The notes under the pieces: generated by a model
Seen by the model: the letters and a program-made list of their open reading frames with translations, nothing else
Databases searched by the model: none
What the model was told of the DNA's origin: nothing
Made by a program: the position numbers and the translations under genes
Part shown: in pieces, positions 21,745 through 32,938 of the stretch
Layout: each line of letters begins with the position of its first letter
How positions within the stretch are numbered: position 1 is the stretch's first letter
Origin: Tubiluchus corallicola
Taxonomy: Eukaryota > Priapulida > Priapulimorpha > Priapulimorphida > Tubiluchidae
Assembly: GCA_030141605.1 (NCBI GenBank)
Contig: JAQGDQ010000162.1
Location: forward strand, 248,001 to 312,000
Length of the DNA: 64,000 nucleotides
Reading direction: 5' to 3'

Positions 21745-22844
21745 GTAACTGTGGCAAACATTCCGCATTGGACATAAGAGCCTTTATTTTGCCTTTTGAG
21801 AACTGAATGTTATTTTAGACTTATGTCTTGTCATGTTACTTACTGGCTAGCTGAATGTTTATGTAGGCGTGTGTGTGAAAGCTTATATAGATGACCATCT
21901 CACTGTTAGCTTTAGAGCAGCACTTGATTGAGATGTTTGTGAACTATAAACACTTTGTTTTATTGTGATTTTTTTGTCGTTATGCAATTAAGAGCAAATT
22001 TGGTTCGAAAGAGACAATTTACTAGCAAATTAGCTAGATTGTAGCAGTTACTGTGCCTATCCAACATCATTAATGTTATTGTTAGTTTCTATATAGTGAC
22101 ATGTTGTCTTTTTGCATTTTTTGGATAAGGTAGTCTTCTTATGTGGATTAACACTGTTTCTGCATTGTGACAAATTATGATGTTTACCTCATCAGAAAGC
22201 CTATTTTAATATGACTGTCTCAACTAGGCAAATAATTTATGTTTGCATCACTGGATGCCTTAGGACTTCTCTTGAAGAATGTAGTAGACTCAGTGAGCTA
22301 ATTACGAAATTATTAATTAATAGATTACATGGATAAACCATAATTATTTATAAAGAATGTATCTATTCTACGTTTAAATATGTCTACATATCATCTTACG
22401 TCATATCATTATAAAATTTTGATAATTGGTAACGAACGATTTAAATCAAATGCATTTGAATAAAAGTACATTAAACAGAATAAAGCTTCAGTTTAGTGAT
22501 TATTTTAACCACATTTCTTAAGGCACATAACTTAGCTTTATTGAAAAAGTGCTGAATGCTGTCAATGCAATGACGTGTTTGTTGCCTGCGGTGAAATTTT
22601 AAAGCCTTATTTATTTTTGCATATCTGATTGTTTTTAAATACCTAGACATATAGGGAAAGCACTTATATTGGCAATGTCATGACACTCTCACATTGTTTT
22701 TAAATACCTAGACATATAGGGAAAGCACTTATATTGGCAATGTCATGACACTCTCACACTTACATTATTATAAATCAACATAGTCTGTATCGTTAATTTT
22801 CGTCAGCTTTAGTTTCAAAGTTCTGTACTCTTTCGCAGAAAGAC
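21745..22844. other. Intergenic, ENGase 3' UTR and DUS1L upstream
   Basis: Holds two close poly(A) signals AATAAA at 22459-22464 and 22479-22484, good candidates for ENGase 3' end formation, and a 65-bp direct duplication just before DUS1L. No further gene was seen. Confidence 0.55.
22628..22757. repeat. 65-bp tandem duplication
   Basis: The segment starting ATTGTTTTTAAATACCTAGA occurs at 22628 and again at 22693 with essentially no change, ending in ATGACACTCTCACA. Near-identity implies a recent event. It lies about 90 bp upstream of the DUS1L start codon, in its probable promoter or 5' leader. Confidence 0.9.
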
Positions 22845-24329
22845 ATGGCACCGAGCGAATGTAAGAAACTGCAAGGCTATGACTTCTGGAAAAAGTGTCT
22901 CAACTCATGCAAGTACATACTTGCTCCGATGGTGGATCACAGTGAGCTAGCATGGAGGATGCTTAGTCGAAGATATGGTGCACAGTTGTGTTACAGCCCA
23001 ATGTACCATGCCTCTGTCTTCTGCAAGGATGCCCGTTATAGAGAAGAGGCCTTGCAGACTTGTGTGCACGATAAGCCCCTCATCATACAGTTTTGCGCAA
23101 ACAATCCAGATGTGTTTGTCGAAGCTGCCAAGCTAGCACAAGATCACTGTGATGGCATTGACTTGAATCTTGGTTGTCCACAAGCAATTGCAAAGAAAGG
23201 ACACTATGGTGCATTCTTGCAAGATGAGTGGGAGCTCGTGTCGAGCTTAGTGAGAGTTATCCACGAAAATATAAAAGTACCCGTGTCGTGCAAAATTAGA
23301 ATCTTCACCGAAATTGACAAAACTGTGGCGTACGCTCAAATGTTAGAACGCGCTGGTGCACAGCTGCTAACTGTGCATGGAAGGACAAGAGAACAAAGAG
23401 GGCCAGAAACAGGAGTAGCAAGTTGGGCACATATCAAAGCAGTGAAGTCTGCTGTAAATATACCTGTTTTTGCTAACGGTAACGTTCAGTATCCCGAAGA
23501 CGTTCAACTCTGTCTAGATGCAACTGGAGCCGACGGGGTCATGATTGCTGAAGGAAACCTCCACAATCCAGCATTGTTTGCAGGAATAACTCCACCGACA
23601 TGGAAGATGGCGTTTGAATATTTGAGCTTAGTTGCAAAATATCCCTGTCCACTTTCATTCGTTCGTGGTCATCTGTTCAAATTATTTTACCACACATTGC
23701 AAATCTATTCCGATCTTAGAGATGCGATGGCTACTGCTAAATCCATTGAAGAGTTGCATGTGGTAACTTCAGATATTAAAACTCAGTGTCTTAAAGATGA
23801 AGACGTGTACAAATCTGAGGACAGGTCAGACTTCCTGACAGAGTTCCATATACCACATTGGATCTGTCAGCCTTACATTAGGGTAAAACCGAATAGTTCA
23901 AAGCGGAACATTGCTGCATCGAGCAATAGTGACCAAGTTAGCAAAAGGCAAATTGAAGTGACAGAAAATGGTGTAAAACTATCGTTGAAAAAGTTGAAGC
24001 GGCTAAGACGAAATCCACACTTGAACTTCTCAGCCGAGAAGGGGAAAAAGTTTTCACCTTGCAGTATTTGCAAGAACCCAAAGGGTATCAAATGTGTATT
24101 TAGTCTTTGCAAACCCTGCTGTAGAAAGAAAACTTATCATGAGATACTAGACTGTTGCAGTCATGGTTTCATGATAAAGACAAGGAAAAGTAAATTGGAA
24201 GCAGACAATCATGCAAATGTATTGAATAACGATTTAGCAGATCTTCAAGAAGATAATCTAGAACTATCCAATAACACTGAATTGAGTAATGACCAGTACA
24301 CTATTTCTCAAGACATGGATATAACATGA
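22845..24329 (+). CDS. DUS1L: tRNA-dihydrouridine(16/17) synthase 1-like
   Basis: Flavin enzyme that reduces uridine to dihydrouridine at tRNA positions 16/17 with NADPH. It is 494 residues in one exon (human 473). N-terminal APMVDHSELAWRMLSRRYGA starts the FMN-binding TIM barrel; LIIQFCANNPDVF, then DGIDLNLGCPQAIAKKGHYG with catalytic Cys111, CKIRIF, LTVHGRTREQRG, IPVFANGN and AEGNLHNPALF follow in family order. The tail has the RNPHLNFSAEKGKKFSPCSI segment and a cysteine-rich cluster (CSICKNPKGIKCVFSLCKPC) specific to this subfamily, then an acidic end. A CTTTCGCAG acceptor-like site ends six bases before the ATG, so a 5'UTR intron or spliced leader is possible. Confidence 0.95.
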   Translation: MAPSECKKLQGYDFWKKCLNSCKYILAPMVDHSELAWRMLSRRYGAQLCYSPMYHASVFCKDARYREEALQTCVHDKPLIIQFCANNPDVFVEAAKLAQDHCDGIDLNLGCPQAIAKKGHYGAFLQDEWELVSSLVRVIHENIKVPVSCKIRIFTEIDKTVAYAQMLERAGAQLLTVHGRTREQRGPETGVASWAHIKAVKSAVNIPVFANGNVQYPEDVQLCLDATGADGVMIAEGNLHNPALFAGITPPTWKMAFEYLSLVAKYPCPLSFVRGHLFKLFYHTLQIYSDLRDAMATAKSIEELHVVTSDIKTQCLKDEDVYKSEDRSDFLTEFHIPHWICQPYIRVKPNSSKRNIAASSNSDQVSKRQIEVTENGVKLSLKKLKRLRRNPHLNFSAEKGKKFSPCSICKNPKGIKCVFSLCKPCCRKKTYHEILDCCSHGFMIKTRKSKLEADNHANVLNNDLADLQEDNLELSNNTELSNDQYTISQDMDIT

Positions 24330-24483
24330 CTTTACTGGGGAAGTTGGTAGATTACTGCTTTGACTACTAACTTAAACAAATTTTATAGTATTTATGTTAT
24401 CACAACTATGGTAACTGGCAATTTGCTACAAGCGATAACAGTCCTTGTTACTTAGTAAAGATATTTCAGGCAAAATTGTATGT

Positions 24484-24489
24484 AATAAA
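24484..24489 (+). terminator. Poly(A) signal for DUS1L
   Basis: Canonical AATAAA 155 bases after the stop codon, followed by T-rich sequence (ATTTTTTATT and later TTTTTTTT), the usual arrangement for cleavage and polyadenylation. Confidence 0.5.
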
Positions 24490-24974
24490 CATTTTTTATT
24501 AGAGGTTGGTGATTTTTTTTTGATATTATGTTGTACTTCTTGTACTAAATCATGTAAGACTTACTACACTACATTTTTTGCTACATTTGAGCAGCAGTGG
24601 AATGATTTGAACTAACAATTTTTAAATTTTTTAAGGAAGTGGACCCATGAAATAATTGTTACAAAAAATGTACTTGAAGTACCAATGTCCAAATTCACAA
24701 AAGTTTAAAATTAAGAATTAACAATCTATTTAAATAAATCTTTTCACAGAAACCATTAGTGAGTGTCCCTTTTTATTTTTCTGTTAGCTTTTACCAGGAG
24801 TTTAAACATAGGAATAACTCTGGTCGTCGCACATGTATTATATTGTTTGTTAGTAGTTATTAGTCTGGTGTTATATTTGTCAGTCAAAAGTGATTGCACC
24901 ATGTACTGGATTATCACTAGTGTTAGCATCGGATGTAGTGAAAGTACTCTCACTGACTGTCATTGTTATTAATA

Positions 24975-25174
24975 CAGAGGCATAGAAAAGAGTTATTCAG
25001 GTGCAGTACTGCAAATTAAACTCAGGGTCATTCTTATCCCATTATGTCAAAAAAGGAAAGTCAGGTTCGGGACGCAAAAAGTGCGCACAATTTGTGGCTT
25101 CACCCACGAATCACATGATCAAAATATTAAAAGGGTAGGATGCCAGAAACTTCTTTTAATTCCGAGTGCCACTG
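24975..25174. mobile_element. Short internally deleted hAT-like element
   Basis: Starts CAGAGGCATAG and ends GCCACTG. Flanks are TATTAATA (24967-24974) and TATTAATG (25175-25182), a 7/8 match to an 8-bp duplication. The interior matches the right part of the elements at 13028-13634 and 41603-42251 (for example CACAATTTGTGGCTTCACCC). At 200 bp it is a deletion derivative, 130 bp upstream of the TANGO2 start codon. Confidence 0.8.
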
Positions 25175-25304
25175 TATTAATGTGAACTAGTTAGATAATT
25201 TTTCATTAATGGTTATCAATAATAAAATTGTACATGCACTTATACTAGTTAGGTGATATCAACTGTGTTTGTTTGAATTATGCCAGGAAGTCTTAGGAAC
25301 AACC

Positions 25305-26174
25305 ATGTGCATACTTCTTCTATTCATCAACCCATCACCATGCGAGGACCAGTACTCTATCATACTGGCTAGCAACCGAGATGAGTTTTACACTCGTCTC
25401 AGTCAATCAGCGCACTGGTTGCAGGAGCAACCCGATGTCGTCTGCGGAACAGATGAAGATCCAGCGGGGACAAAAAATGGCACATGGTTAGGCATGAGCA
25501 AGAAAGGTAGAATAGGAGCACTCTTGAACGTCCTCGACGAGGAAAGGGCATCTCGGAAAGCAAGTACTCGAGGCGGGCTCGTGCGCGACTTCCTCAGCGG
25601 TACTGCATCTACGGAAGAGTATCTGAATTTCTTGGCAAGTGATTCTGTGATGTACAATCCTTTTCAGCTGTTACTATTGGAGAAAAAAGCTGACCAATGG
25701 AATGCCTTTTCTTATCACAAACTTGTTAAGGGTTCGTTTCATCAACTTGACACTGGCTTTCACTGCTTGGGTAACAATAAATATCCAGGAAAACCGTGGA
25801 GGAAGAATTCTTGTGCTTTGTCCAAATTTATAGAAATTGTGGAAAAGGTTGGCTCGGTCAATGAAAAAAAGACACTTAAATACAAACTGTTAGAAATGTT
25901 AAAAGATGACAGCTGTCTCTTCCCTGACGATCAGCTTGAACATGACGCAGCTTCACGACAAAAAGACTATATTACAGCATTGAGTGCGGTGTTTGTCAAA
26001 TATCCCACTTACGGAACAAGAGCCCACACTATTATCCTCATAAATTCTAAAGGTGAAGTTGAATATACTGAGGTTTCTATGGAAGAAAAAGAAGTGCCCA
26101 TTTCTAATTGGGATAATATAAAATGGAGTGAGCTTTCTTTTGAATTTAAGATAAGTGATGCTCATAGCCCATAG
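25305..26174 (+). CDS. TANGO2: TANGO2 homolog (NRDE family)
   Basis: Member of the transport and Golgi organization 2 family, linked to secretory organisation, mitochondria and lipid or haem metabolism; its exact biochemical role is unsettled. It is 289 residues in one exon. The start at MCILLL is chosen over the in-frame ATG at 25269 because family members begin MCI with Cys2 next to the initiator, as in Ntn-hydrolase-like folds. ILASNRDEFY (NRDE at 24-27), GTWLGMSKKGRIGALLNVL, RGGLVRDFL, NPFQLLLLE and the late YGTRAHTIILI are all family signatures. A possible acceptor (ATGCCAG) ends at 25286, 18 bases before the ATG. Confidence 0.93.
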   Translation: MCILLLFINPSPCEDQYSIILASNRDEFYTRLSQSAHWLQEQPDVVCGTDEDPAGTKNGTWLGMSKKGRIGALLNVLDEERASRKASTRGGLVRDFLSGTASTEEYLNFLASDSVMYNPFQLLLLEKKADQWNAFSYHKLVKGSFHQLDTGFHCLGNNKYPGKPWRKNSCALSKFIEIVEKVGSVNEKKTLKYKLLEMLKDDSCLFPDDQLEHDAASRQKDYITALSAVFVKYPTYGTRAHTIILINSKGEVEYTEVSMEEKEVPISNWDNIKWSELSFEFKISDAHSP

Positions 26175-27252
26175 CAGCTCAGAGAAAGAAGTACATGTTA
26201 ATATTACAGAACGCTTAGTATTATGAGCATTTTTTTCAGTATTCCAGTTTATAAGCGCACACAGATTTTAGCCTATAATATGACATGCATGGTATTTTTT
26301 ATCTTAAATTTTATTGCATCAGTTAGTTATATTTTGATTGCTTTTACCTGATAATTAAACGGGTGATTTTAGTAAGGTGACCAACTTTTTTCTTGAGCAA
26401 ACATCTGTGATAAAGTGTATTTTGCAAGCTTTGATAAAAAAGTTAGGTAATTCTGACATAAAAGGACTGTACGTTTTAGGTACTTAATGTTTTGATACTA
26501 ACGATTTTATAAGATCACGCTTCGCGTATCAATTTTAAGTATAGGGTACCCTTCTCACTTAGAGTGGTAATTATGGGTTTTGACTGTATGTATAAAATTT
26601 GACAGAGAATTGTCTTTGCCATAAAATTTATAAAGGCATGACTCCATGGGCGCATAATGTGTGATGCATATTCGATAACGTAACAGTCTATATTTAAACG
26701 CGTGGAAGTGTGTCCAAGTGTACGTAATGGACAATATGTGATCGGTATTCACTTGAACGAGATCGCTATCATCTAAATACGCATATGCGAAACCGCCGTT
26801 ACCTATGTGATTTAGCAAGTTTTTTCAAGTTTCCAGTAACGATTTTTGCTGATTGGAAATTCTGGTTAGGTGAGTTTTGGTTACTTCGGGACCTATGTAC
26901 TTTAACGTTTCTTCTACACAAGAGAATTGGAAAAATCATATAATTATGTGTTAGGCATTTAGTTGCAGTTCTTTCACTAAATGATAATACATGCAGTATT
27001 ATCATTTTCCCTCCAAAAATTTTGTGCACCCAAACCTGTATTTCATTTGCTGTATAATAGCACAATAATAAATTAATGTCATCACTGTAGTTGTCATGCT
27101 GAAATTTTGAAAGAGGCATGGCTTTCAAAAATTATTACTTCTAATTTTCTCAAACAGGCAAGCAAAAATGGCAAAAAGAGCTTTGTTTTGAATACGTATA
27201 GCATTCACGGAAACAGTCATCACACGTTAGGATTACAGATCACGCATTAAAT

Positions 27253-27332
27253 GCACATGGAGTCCTAGCTTTAAGCCTGTTACAGATTACGTGCACATGG
27301 AGTCATAGCTTTAAGCCTGTCAATCAGATTAC
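27253..27332. repeat. 40-bp direct duplication
   Basis: GCACATGGAGTCCTAGCTTT and GCACATGGAGTCATAGCTTT start 40 bases apart (27253 and 27293), each followed by AAGCCTGT and an AGATTAC word. Two copies with minor changes. Confidence 0.7.
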
Positions 27333-28829
27333 ATAGTTGTTCATTCGCTCATTTCGCAAAATGTTCTCTTTACTGTTGCAGATCAGGTTGTTAGTTATGT
27401 GTAATAAACACTGTTGCCAGTTTTTATAGCTGTAAAAATACCATCAGCAAACCGCAGAATTACCATGTTTTGGTATAAAATTCACCTAAATATGCCATGT
27501 TTTGGCAAGTGCACTGACTTTGGAAGACGGAATATTTGGCTTCTGCACAATTCTAAGCAAACTAAAATACAGATATATCAACATTTTTATTTATACATTT
27601 CTGCATGGCTTATACAGCAGATTGAAACAATTTCGACGTGCGCTACAAAACCGTGAAAGAGGAATATCAGAAGGTACAGTATCGCCATCTTCAAGTTTCT
27701 GTGCTAGTTCTCTACCAAAAGGCAATGTTCATCAAGTACATTATGATATTCTTTTATCTGCTTGAAGAAAACTCGTTTTTCATATAGTGGTGCTTTAATA
27801 GTTTCTATTATAACTATAATTCTCAAATCTTCGGTACTTTTCCCATTTTAGCCATAATATTTTTTAGTTATTCGTCCTTTGCTTTCTTTTGTATATAGAT
27901 TCCCCTCCTTGTTTCTATTTCACATTCAGCCATTCTTACAAGTTATTATAAGCTTATTAAACTCCTGCAGTAGTGTTATCATAAATGGATACTAATTACA
28001 ATCGTTATACCTATTAGCTTGACTAAAATTATGCAATGATGTACATGTATGTTTCTATGCTATACTATTGATGTGAAATAAACAAATTGAAATTAAAAAA
28101 ATGAAGTTGTCACTTAGCCATTGCAGAATGCAATAAAATTTCTTTTTTGAAAACTTTGTTGTGTATATAAAAACTTGTAGTTGAAATTTTAAATAAAGTT
28201 ATTGCTAGTTTTCTATTATACCAGATTAGATCATATAAATTTTATAATATTATTGTAGTGAATGGTAAGCAAGTTGGTATTTGTATAGTTTGGGTGTTTT
28301 CTTTGTTAATATATTTTGTAAAAAGTTACATTTTAATGTCACAGTGTATGATTCTGTTAACTTTTGATATATACAATTTTTATTTTGTACGTAACCGAAG
28401 TAACTTTACTTATTTCCAAGATGCTCCTGTTTATCATTGTCACATACTTGATTGAAGTACCAGTGATTTTTGCTATGACTAAGCCAGTTACTAAACTTGG
28501 GACTCCATGGTGTAACACGTAAGCACTTTATTGCCAAGTTACATTGCGATTTTTTCACGTTTCCAACAAAAAGTTACTGAAGAACTAAACTTTTCGAAAG
28601 CTAAATTTGCAGAACAGTTCATAAATTAGGTTTGGAGATGATCACAGTTGCAAAAATCCTTCCATATAATTATAGATTTTCAAAAAAATTACAAGAGATT
28701 CAAGACAAAATAATACAAATTTAGATGTTGATAGATTGCAGCAATATAGCAATCTACATATATATTTACATAAACATTAACTTACTTATTAGTGACATTA
28801 CTAATGAATTTGTTTTTATTTTTCTATTA

Positions 28830-29021
28830 CAGTCAAACCTATTTCTATTACACTCCTCCTTTATAACGCCAACCTTGCCTAATGCCAGAATTTTTGTCAA
28901 AACAAAATGTCTATTTTCGCATGGACACGTATGTATTAATGTGTTTCGTTATAATGCCAAACACGATTAATGTCAACTTTTTCTGAAGTACCAAAGAAGG
29001 TGGTATAAAGAGGTTTATCTG
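28830..29021. mobile_element. 192-bp Tigger-like MITE with TA duplication
   Basis: Left end CAGTCAAACCTATTTCTATT; right end on the opposite strand CAGATAAACCTCTTTATACC. Both are flanked by TA. The ends resemble CAGTMAAACCTCTTTATA-type pogo termini. It is non-coding. Confidence 0.65.
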
Positions 29022-29623
29022 TACTATTAAAGTTTGAAATGCTAAACAAATTGTTACATTAACTGTTATCAGTATGAGATTCTAACAAGTACAGTGATAA
29101 TAAAAAATTCATGTCTATAACTTACAATATGTCATTATTAATATTTTCAATCCCCAAAAAATGAATAGTTCTGCCAGAATTGTAAAACAAATACATTTTG
29201 GAAAAACTTGCGCAGTACGGAATGAAAGATTTCAAATAAGATCATCACAATTTCTGGCTGCAGTTCCTGATTTTTGAACAATTTTCCACCTTATATCCTG
29301 ATATCCGCTTTTCTCGGAGAGGCACACAAATATTTATAATCAGCAGTTCTGCATGTCATTTAATTTCTCCGTCTGCTCTCCCATTGGACAATCATGCCTT
29401 TTTAGGCTCTATAATCTCGCAAAAAGTTATCAAAAACAACTCGCTTCATTTGACGCTTTATGCATATCAGTACTCCCTATGGCTACACATGGTGCAACGT
29501 TTACCCTGCTAAAGTTGACAAACGTGTGTTGATCGCAAATGAAGTAAACTCACGGAAGCTTAATTCAAAATATGTGAATTTTACAAAGGGTCATTGAAAA
29601 TTGGCAGGTATTTTGTCATTAAT

Positions 29624-30139
29624 TCAGAAGTGAGGAAGGCAAACTTTTCCGGCAAAAAGTTCTGATATAACAGTCATCCAGAGAGCTAGAATGAAGAATA
29701 TATATGACTTTCCCACTTGAAAAGTGGCTGGCAGCTGATATGCTTCACCGCCTATCTCCTCCGTTTTAAATCCTATTGGGAAAATAACAGCAGCTATGCA
29801 GAACAAAACCATTCCTGTAAATCCTGTCCACCTGGCAATTTTAACGGACCTCTGTTCCCAGAACGAGGCTGCCAGTAGAATGAATGTCATCGTTATGCAC
29901 AGACAACCGAGTATGATTAAAATGAAAGTGACTAGCCAATCAGGATGCGGATTGGGATAGAAGCAAATCTCGCTGCGGTCATAGATGTTAATGCACGTCT
30001 GAATGAGTCCGAATTTTGAGCTTCCACTGTGTACCCACTGTCCACTTGGTACAATCCACTCTGGTAATGCTAAGCTAGCTACTGCAAAAGCATCAGCAGT
30101 CAAAAATAAAAGCCCAGAAACAAGGCTTAATTTATCCAT
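29624..30139 (-). CDS. MOSMO: Modulator of smoothened (MOSMO), four-pass membrane protein
   Basis: In vertebrates MOSMO works with the MEGF8-MGRN1 ligase to lower Smoothened at the cell surface and cilium, dampening Hedgehog signalling. Here it is 171 residues in a single exon. Four hydrophobic segments lie near residues 5-26, 68-90, 101-123 and 143-163, with a conserved extracellular loop holding Trp28 and two cysteines. Start MDKLSLVSGLLFLTADAFAV, the segment ARWTGFTGMVLFCIAAVIFP IGF (read across) and the end FAGKVCLP match vertebrate MOSMO closely. The length fits the family. The ATG follows a CCCTGCAG acceptor-like site by 13 bases. Confidence 0.93.
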   Translation of the reverse strand: MDKLSLVSGLLFLTADAFAVASLALPEWIVPSGQWVHSGSSKFGLIQTCINIYDRSEICFYPNPHPDWLVTFILIILGCLCITMTFILLAASFWEQRSVKIARWTGFTGMVLFCIAAVIFPIGFKTEEIGGEAYQLPATFQVGKSYIFFILALWMTVISELFAGKVCLPHF

Positions 30140-32832
30140 TGTATAAGGTGAACTGCAGGGACTTATGTGTGAATTATTGATACTGTCACTGTGTATGGAA
30201 TTAGTTAATGGTTGCGCGAATTGATTTTATTATGCGAGTTTGTTCAAGTCACAACAATGTAAGTACAGATACTAAAGTAAGCATTGCAAATTCAACAGAG
30301 TACCAGTGCGGTATGCATGCAACACGTATAAATTTGTAATAGTCGTATCACCATGAGTGTGACACTGTAACACCCCCACAGCTTTGGTATTTGGTCTTTC
30401 TGAGCAAAGTTATTGTGGCCTTGTCATATGATACGCGGTCGACATCACGACAGAAGAATAGAATAATAACTGCATGACGAACATGAACTTGATGAAGTAA
30501 AGTAAGAGGATATTCTGACTAAATCTAACACAGATCTGCAGTATTACAAAAACACGAAATTTGAAAAGTCGTTTGCTCACAAAAACATGAACGCCAACAA
30601 TGTGAAAAAGTAGGAAAATTCATTTTACTTTTGAGACCAACTGGGCTTAGGCAATACGCAATGTCTTCACTCACACTTCCAATAGGTTATAAGGTTTTTC
30701 TCTGCGCCTCTCACATTAACTGTGTTATCTAACTCACATTTATTGTACTTTTACGTAATTTGATACTGACTAAATCACTTTTGTTTGAACAAATTCCTAA
30801 ATACACACGTATTCTTGCTATGTTATTTATTTGCAAAAGTAGCAAGTAATAGTAGTAGGTCTACATCTGACATAATGTCATAGGCTACTCATACATATTT
30901 AGTGCAGCAGACTGGAAGAGATCAGCATTGAGCTCAAGATTCTCCAACACGTCTTGTAGATTTGGCTGATGCTGGTGATTGGTTTTTGGATAGGTACTAA
31001 TATTCTTGAATTATGTTAGCCTCCACAATGTCTTTCTGAGTAACTCCAATGTGTTTAACAGGGTCCAAGTATATGGTAGATTTCTGGGGCACTCAATTCA
31101 ATGTGCTGCACTCATAACCATCAAGATTTCAGGCTGTGTGAGACGCCCGAAGCTTAAACATTGAAAACAGGGTAGTGTACCTATGTTGTTTCAAGAATAC
31201 TAAGTTGTTCTGCATGCTATTGTTATTATTTCTATAATTGTTGAAATTTGTTATAATTGTTAATACTTAATAACATATAGCACACGTATAATAATAACAA
31301 CAACCATTGTTGTCATTTTTAATTGTTAATCATCATGGAATCACATAATCAGCATTACCAACTTTTTGTCATTAATAACAAAATTGAAATAAAAACAAAA
31401 ACAATCAAATAAAACCTAAAAATGTTGTTTTCCAATTAATTTTGAGTTTCAATAACATTACTGATGAATGACCACAAGTTATAACATGGCAGATACTTTT
31501 GCTTTATTTTTCATAATTTTTGCACATCAAAACTCGACTTTAATGATTTAGGTTAACAAAATTACTGTGCTTTACTTGCCAGACCTTGGTTTACAAAATA
31601 TCAGTCGCCTCAGCTTGGAATAATACCACTAATTGGCTGTACAATGTACATGTAATAAAAACTGTCCCAGTTACAGAAAAACCGCACACAAAATTGCGTG
31701 GTGTATAGTATGCCGAAATTGTTAGTGCACATATAAGTATCTATTATATCTATCTATATACATATATATATATGTATAAAATATCTACAATATCTATTTG
31801 ATTATAATTATGTAATATAGTAATATAAAGATTGTACAACTATGCCACACTGCAAATCAGACAAAAGAAATTTTACAACAAAAGACTTGTTTCTACCAAA
31901 ATTAAACATATATTATAATTATCTAGTTGATGAAAAGAATAAGGGCAAAAATTTCTAGATCAAAAGAAATGCTTTATGCTATGCAGTTTTCAAAACTTTT
32001 CACAGGAGCTGCAATTACAAATATAAAGCAAGTTAACTATTCTCCAAATGCTAGTACGGCTTAGGATTACAAAATACCCTTTTCTCTAAAAAAAAAATCA
32101 ATATTTTTGGCTGAATACGTGTGGTTTAAAAGCAATAAATTTGAAAACTTTTGGACAATATAGGTGCAACATTAGACTTTTTCATTATTACTTAACAAAT
32201 TTATACGTACATAAAATTTGTTCAACTCCCACAGCGTGAAGCACCTAACACTACAACAAATGTTTATAATCTAAATAGATTTCTCAAAAGCATAACTAGT
32301 AATACCTAAAAAATTAAATAAATTACAAAATTTCCACTATTATAGATAGAATAATAAATAGCAAAATTACTGTAACTAGGGAACAAACATTTTTGTACTA
32401 ATATGATATCTAGTTTATTTCAACCTTTTTCAAACATGCACAACAGTCAAAAAAGTAAATGAAATATTCAAGTTATCTGCAGCCAGATTAACAATGCAAT
32501 GCAATTAGAAGTGCTAGTTATATATTGCTAAATATATTTAATGTATTCACAAAAGTATATCCCCCAAAAAACATGATTAACAGTTGGACATAAATCATAC
32601 AAGTATTTCTGTTATTTTTATTAATTCAATATTGTACATGCTATCGAACCACGCTCCATTTACTCATTAAATTGCGCAGTCGTACAATTTTTACTTTTGC
32701 ATATGATACACAAGGTTTTTAAAAATTTTTATGAAACGTTTTAGTCATTTTTCATACACACACACACACTCTGACACACACATGCACAAGCACTAACAAA
32801 TTGCACTTGATATTCTATAAATATAACTAAAT
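30140..32832. other. Intergenic, MOSMO upstream and NBR1 3' end
   Basis: Very AT-rich. Contains TA-rich low complexity near 31740-31810, a short CA run at 32757-32771 and a likely NBR1 poly(A) signal at 32617-32622. No gene is supported. Confidence 0.55.
32617..32622 (-). terminator. Poly(A) signal for NBR1
   Basis: TTTATT on the plus strand is AATAAA on the gene strand, about 210 bases after the NBR1 stop codon. It would give a short 3' UTR. Confidence 0.4.
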
Positions 32833-32938
32833 TTAGTGTCGTTCATGGAACCAGTTGTTATCCGTGAGTACAAGCAATTCTATGATGACCTTGTTTATAT
32901 CTCCATTGTGTTTGTCTAGTAACCGTTTATTTAAGTCC
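32833..32938 (-). CDS. NBR1: NBR1 exon 23 (second half of UBA)
   Basis: Completes the split Arg codon and encodes DLNKRLLDKHNGDINKVIIE and LLVLTDNNWFHERH, then TAA (32833-32835). It matches the human ending pattern (DRQLNLRLLKKHNYN, LLQLNNNDW). It holds helices 2 and 3 of the ubiquitin-binding domain. Confidence 0.95.

Larger units (their letters stand above)
24330..25304. other. Intergenic, DUS1L 3' end and TANGO2 upstream
   Basis: Poly(A) signal AATAAA at 24484-24489, 155 bases after the DUS1L stop. The rest is AT-rich, with a short hAT-like element at 24975-25174. A short open frame at 24763-24972 is hydrophobic but looks like chance. Confidence 0.55.
26175..29623. other. Intergenic region, TANGO2 to MOSMO (convergent)
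   Basis: AT-rich. Contains a 40-bp duplication at 27253-27332 and a small TIR element at 28830-29021. Short frames at 27414-27765 and 28258-28970 show no recognised domain. No gene is supported. Confidence 0.5.

Noticed and set aside
25269-25304. Earlier in-frame ATG for TANGO2
   Set aside because: Family proteins begin MCI; the extra 12 residues are not conserved and an acceptor-like site falls inside them.
27414-27765. Two overlapping frames downstream of TANGO2
   Set aside because: A part (FRRALQNRERGISEGT) looks mildly protein-like but there is no exon structure or family to support it.
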